From Pomphorhynchus laevis (taxonomy: Eukaryota > Acanthocephala > Palaeacanthocephala > Echinorhynchida > Pomphorhynchidae): a stretch of DNA of 64,000 nucleotides. How positions within the stretch are numbered: position 1 is the first letter of the stretch; each line of letters starts with the position of its first letter. Shown here in pieces: positions 62,330 to 64,000 of the stretch. A model generated the notes under the pieces. That model ran no database searches and was not told the DNA's origin. It saw only the letters and a list, made by a program, of their open reading frames with translations. Made by a program: the position numbers and the translations under genes. The stretch spans positions 62,001 to 126,000 of the forward strand of contig WNNJ02003515.1 in NCBI GenBank assembly GCA_012934845.2, given 5' to 3'.

Positions 62330-64000
62330 TTTGCATTAATGTTGGTTTGGCGAATCATTGAGTGAATTCGCTTGGCTATCGAGTTGTCTAACTGATGCTC
62401 GTCGAATCGTCATAGATACACACTTTGCGAGGATAAAATGAAATGTTGCTTCTAAGGTTTGTGATGCATTCATTATATGGTTTATTGTGTTTAATCGCCT
62501 GTTGACGAGCAATCTGTCGTAATACTCTGTCTGCATTAGGACCTATGTTTCTTAGCGCCGAAAACGTGAGAGAGTGAAACCCGGAAAACTCGATTTTTGC
62601 TACTCGCTCAGCATATTTGGATCGTTTTCTATTCTCGTGATAGTTATGCGAATCATTCATCCGTTGGGAATACGATGAGGCAAGCGGATTAAAAACACAC
62701 ACGTCCATAAAGGACCGCTCCGTCGTTTTCCAAATATATTATTGCATGCTATATCTAATCGAGCCGACCTGTCTGTGGTTGTATTGATGTTATCAAATAT
62801 CATTGAGTCTGGTACTGGTATGAGTAACGGTTCAATAGCAACACTGACACACACATCACGAAGTGCTACTGCGATCTTGTCTCTTATTGTGTCATGTCGT
62901 ATAAAGGGTATTCCACCAACTTGACATGAGAGTGCGTGTGTGATATTGAAGTTCTGTCCACAAATACATTTTGATGGAGTGTTTACTGGTTTCCATCCAT
63001 ATCTTGCTGATATCGCGTCCTGGAATTGTTGCTTCGATAAGTATTGACCAGTTTGTGTAGCGGGATAAGTACTGAGCCATAACGAGGTTCCAGAATTATT
63101 AGTGATATGTTTGATATTCTCCTTTTCTATACTTGTTAATTCATCCAATACTTGCATTTGTATTTCTTTGAACCGCAATTGTTTTTCCTCCTTTATTTGC
63201 AGGGCGATTTGAGACTGACTATTTTCCCATTGTGAGCAATCTAGGTCGTTCATTGGTGCACACATTCGTAGTGAAGATGTGTATTCTTCTAACGTGTTTG
63301 AGCTAGATTTATTCACTCCCAATCCACCTAGTTTAATTAGTAGCTGAACAATTGTCTCCCATTTTGAATGTAAATTACTTTGCCCGGTTATCTCTCGCAA
63401 TAGATCTCTAAATACTATTGAGTCTAGTTCTTCTAGCCATTGAGAATCGAGTGGGATTGTTCTTTTCAGGTGTGTCCATCTGAACTGTAGACTCTTGATA
63501 AGCAGTATGAAAGCTGAGTGGCTATCTATGAGAGCTATATCTGTTAAAAGTTTGATCTGTTGTACCCAATCATTTGCAGTTTGCTTAACCATTTCTTCAA
63601 TGTAGTCCGCTTGACCGATAAAGCTGCCAAGTATCTTCACCCCTGTTGTAACAACTTGAACATTATTGTGCCTAAAGAATGATGCCTCTTTATATTTATT
63701 TGTTGGGTGGATGAGCAGGGTGCATTTCGAGGGATTGATGTAGTATCCAAATCCATGGCTTATTTCTTGCAGGTTATTCCATAGGGAAATCAAATGTTCG
63801 TAGGTCCCAACACAAGTGGCATCATCTGCGTACCACTGATGCATTATCTCGGGAACCCTATTTTGTAATTCTCTGATAAGCGGCAGAGAGGCAGTTGCGT
63901 ATGCAGCCATCGCAAGGGGGTCTCCTTGTGTGAACCCTTCCTCCGAGCATAATAACTCTTTCTCCAATGCCATAGATGTGGGTGATTAGTAACAATTACT
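62330..64000 (-). mobile_element. RLE-type LINE, RT to 3' end (runs off the window)
   Basis: Minus strand. Open for 438 codons at 63973-62657: EGFTQGDPLAMAAYATASLP, HQWYADDATCVGTYE, YYINPSKCTLLIHP, thumb and connection, CCHC knuckle CICGQNFNITHALSC, RHDTIRDKIAVAL, ARLDIACNNIFG. In the next frame from 62708: MDVCVFNPLASSY, RSKYAERVAKIEFSGFHSLT and QIARQQAIKHN to the end. One frame change in the RLE. The best-kept zinc/RLE region of this family in the window; the 5' part is beyond 64000. Confidence 0.88.

Noticed and set aside
1-64000. LTR retroviruses, Polintons or other capsid-bearing elements
   Set aside because: No gag, protease, integrase or capsid motifs were recognised in any frame; all elements seen are LINEs or Penelope-like.

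Overview
This window looks like AT-rich invertebrate DNA, mostly made of dead or dying retrotransposons, with one clear host gene. The organism is a metazoan. A nematode-like or other ecdysozoan genome fits best, because the host introns not swollen by repeats are only 41-56 bases, splice acceptors directly precede start or first-exon sequence, and the RTE elements look like nematode RTE. I cannot fix the species. There are no prokaryotic operons, tRNAs, rRNAs or CRISPR arrays, and I saw no LTR retrovirus or capsid-bearing element.

Host part (about 12-29 kb, minus strand). Seven exons between 28744 and 14920 join in frame into a 248-residue Derlin (DER1 family, ER-associated degradation), with the WR motif, a GxxxG membrane motif and a C-terminal p97-binding SHP box. 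Four introns are 41-56 bases; the other two have grown to about 7.0 and 5.9 kb by repeat insertion. Just 76 bases downstream begins a second set of exon-like segments (14843-13977) that may be another gene or an alternative Derlin end.

Repeat part. Five retroelement groups recur. (1) Penelope-like family A (Naiad-like, with 'STLYT' and 'YIDD' RT motifs), with a companion terminal repeat (pLTR) present at least 14 times that carries a conserved pseudoknot-like fold. (2) Classical Penelope-like elements with a C-terminal GIY-YIG domain and hammerhead-like hairpins (24-28 kb, 50.5-52.4 kb). (3) Two-ORF APE LINEs, called here LINE A and LINE B (CR1/L2-like), sharing an ORF1 zinc motif and 3' terminal stem-loops. 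(4) RTE elements, including one whole 1011-codon copy in perfect 19-bp target duplications. (5) LINEs with a restriction-like endonuclease (RLE), a CCHC knuckle and a cysteine-rich N-terminal domain resembling a CXC domain.

Layout: 1-6 kb RLE LINEs; 6-12 kb pLTRs and family A; 12-29 kb the Derlin locus with repeats in its introns; 29-37 kb family A copies hit twice by RTE; 37-44 kb LINE A and LINE B with a nested LINE; 44-46 kb an RLE LINE with an inverted 5' half beside a VNTR composite; 46-55 kb LINE A copies in both orientations around a Penelope; 55-62 kb LINE B split by a second RTE; 62-64 kb another RLE LINE. The most unusual items are the pLTR RNA fold, the VNTR-plus-LINE-tail composite seen twice, and two very clean palindromes inside Derlin intron 6.
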